From assembly GCA_011524805.1 (NCBI GenBank), contig WTJO01000092.1, positions 1 to 5,875 on the forward strand: 5,875 bases of DNA, in the 5' to 3' direction. Below are positions 5,790-5,875 of this stretch, one piece after another. Every line of letters starts with the position of its first letter. Within the stretch, counting starts at the first letter, position 1. The translations under genes were made by a program, and so were the position numbers. The notes under the pieces are model-generated. The model did not search any database. It saw nothing but the letters and a program-made list of their open reading frames with translations, and was not told where the DNA came from. This stretch comes from Alphaproteobacteria bacterium (lineage in GTDB: Bacteria; Pseudomonadota; Alphaproteobacteria; Puniceispirillales; Puniceispirillaceae).

Positions 5790-5875
5790 AGCCTTTCCCA
5801 TCTTGCCGATTGTCACAGATAAATCATGCCAGATAAGCTGCGTGGCGTAAACATGGCCCTGCCCTGTCTTTTAAC

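Noticed and set aside
5796..5850. Sigma70-like boxes TTTACG and CATGAT with 17-nt spacing upstream of the SDR on the minus strand
   Set aside because: Each box matches only four of six consensus positions; such matches are common by chance.
5813..5875. Possible 3' end of another minus-strand gene upstream of the SDR
   Set aside because: Two minus-strand frames stay open to the window edge (stops at 5824-5826 and 5813-5815), but only 17-20 codons are visible and neither gives a recognisable C-terminus, so the gene cannot be called.

Overview
The window looks like chromosomal DNA of a free-living alphaproteobacterium with middling, slightly AT-leaning base composition. The gene families (stand-alone TrpE, SPOR-domain protein with signal peptide, LysE/RhtB exporter, type II HAD, DHRS6-like SDR) and the compact spacing would fit a marine lineage such as SAR116. 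That placement is an inference from style and was not tested by any search. No rRNA, tRNA, CRISPR array, insertion sequence or phage gene was seen.

Layout: the window is split into two convergent halves. Positions 1-2907 read on the plus strand: the 3' part of trpE (anthranilate synthase component I), then a secreted or periplasmic SPOR-domain protein, then a LysE/RhtB-type amino-acid or metabolite exporter. Positions 2915-5789 read on the minus strand. In transcription order they hold a DHRS6-like short-chain dehydrogenase (5789-5043), a 28-residue single-span membrane peptide (4993-4907), a structured stretch with a strong 13-bp hairpin and T-tract (4791-4860), a charged small protein of about 70 aa (4765-4553), a 99-aa acidic small protein with a near-perfect Shine-Dalgarno (4453-4154), a type II HAD hydrolase (4073-3360) and a small cupin (3334-2915). 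The two halves meet tail to tail with a 7-nt gap at 2908-2914.

Function: trpE belongs to tryptophan synthesis, but no trpG, trpD or trpC follows it here. The SPOR protein probably binds peptidoglycan in the periplasm. The HAD and cupin genes lie 25 nt apart, both with good ribosome-binding sites, and are very probably one transcript; their substrate is not evident. The SDR carries complete catalytic and NAD-binding motifs and probably oxidises a small hydroxy acid or a deoxy-sugar acid.

The least ordinary part is 4454-5042. It holds the tiny membrane-peptide gene, overlapping hairpins placed directly in front of a small gene with no room for its own promoter, and a hairpin overlapping the Shine-Dalgarno of the next small gene. 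This could be a leader with attenuation or translational control, or simply a terminator plus small accessory genes. No convincing new multi-gene system (defence, mobile or biosynthetic) is visible.
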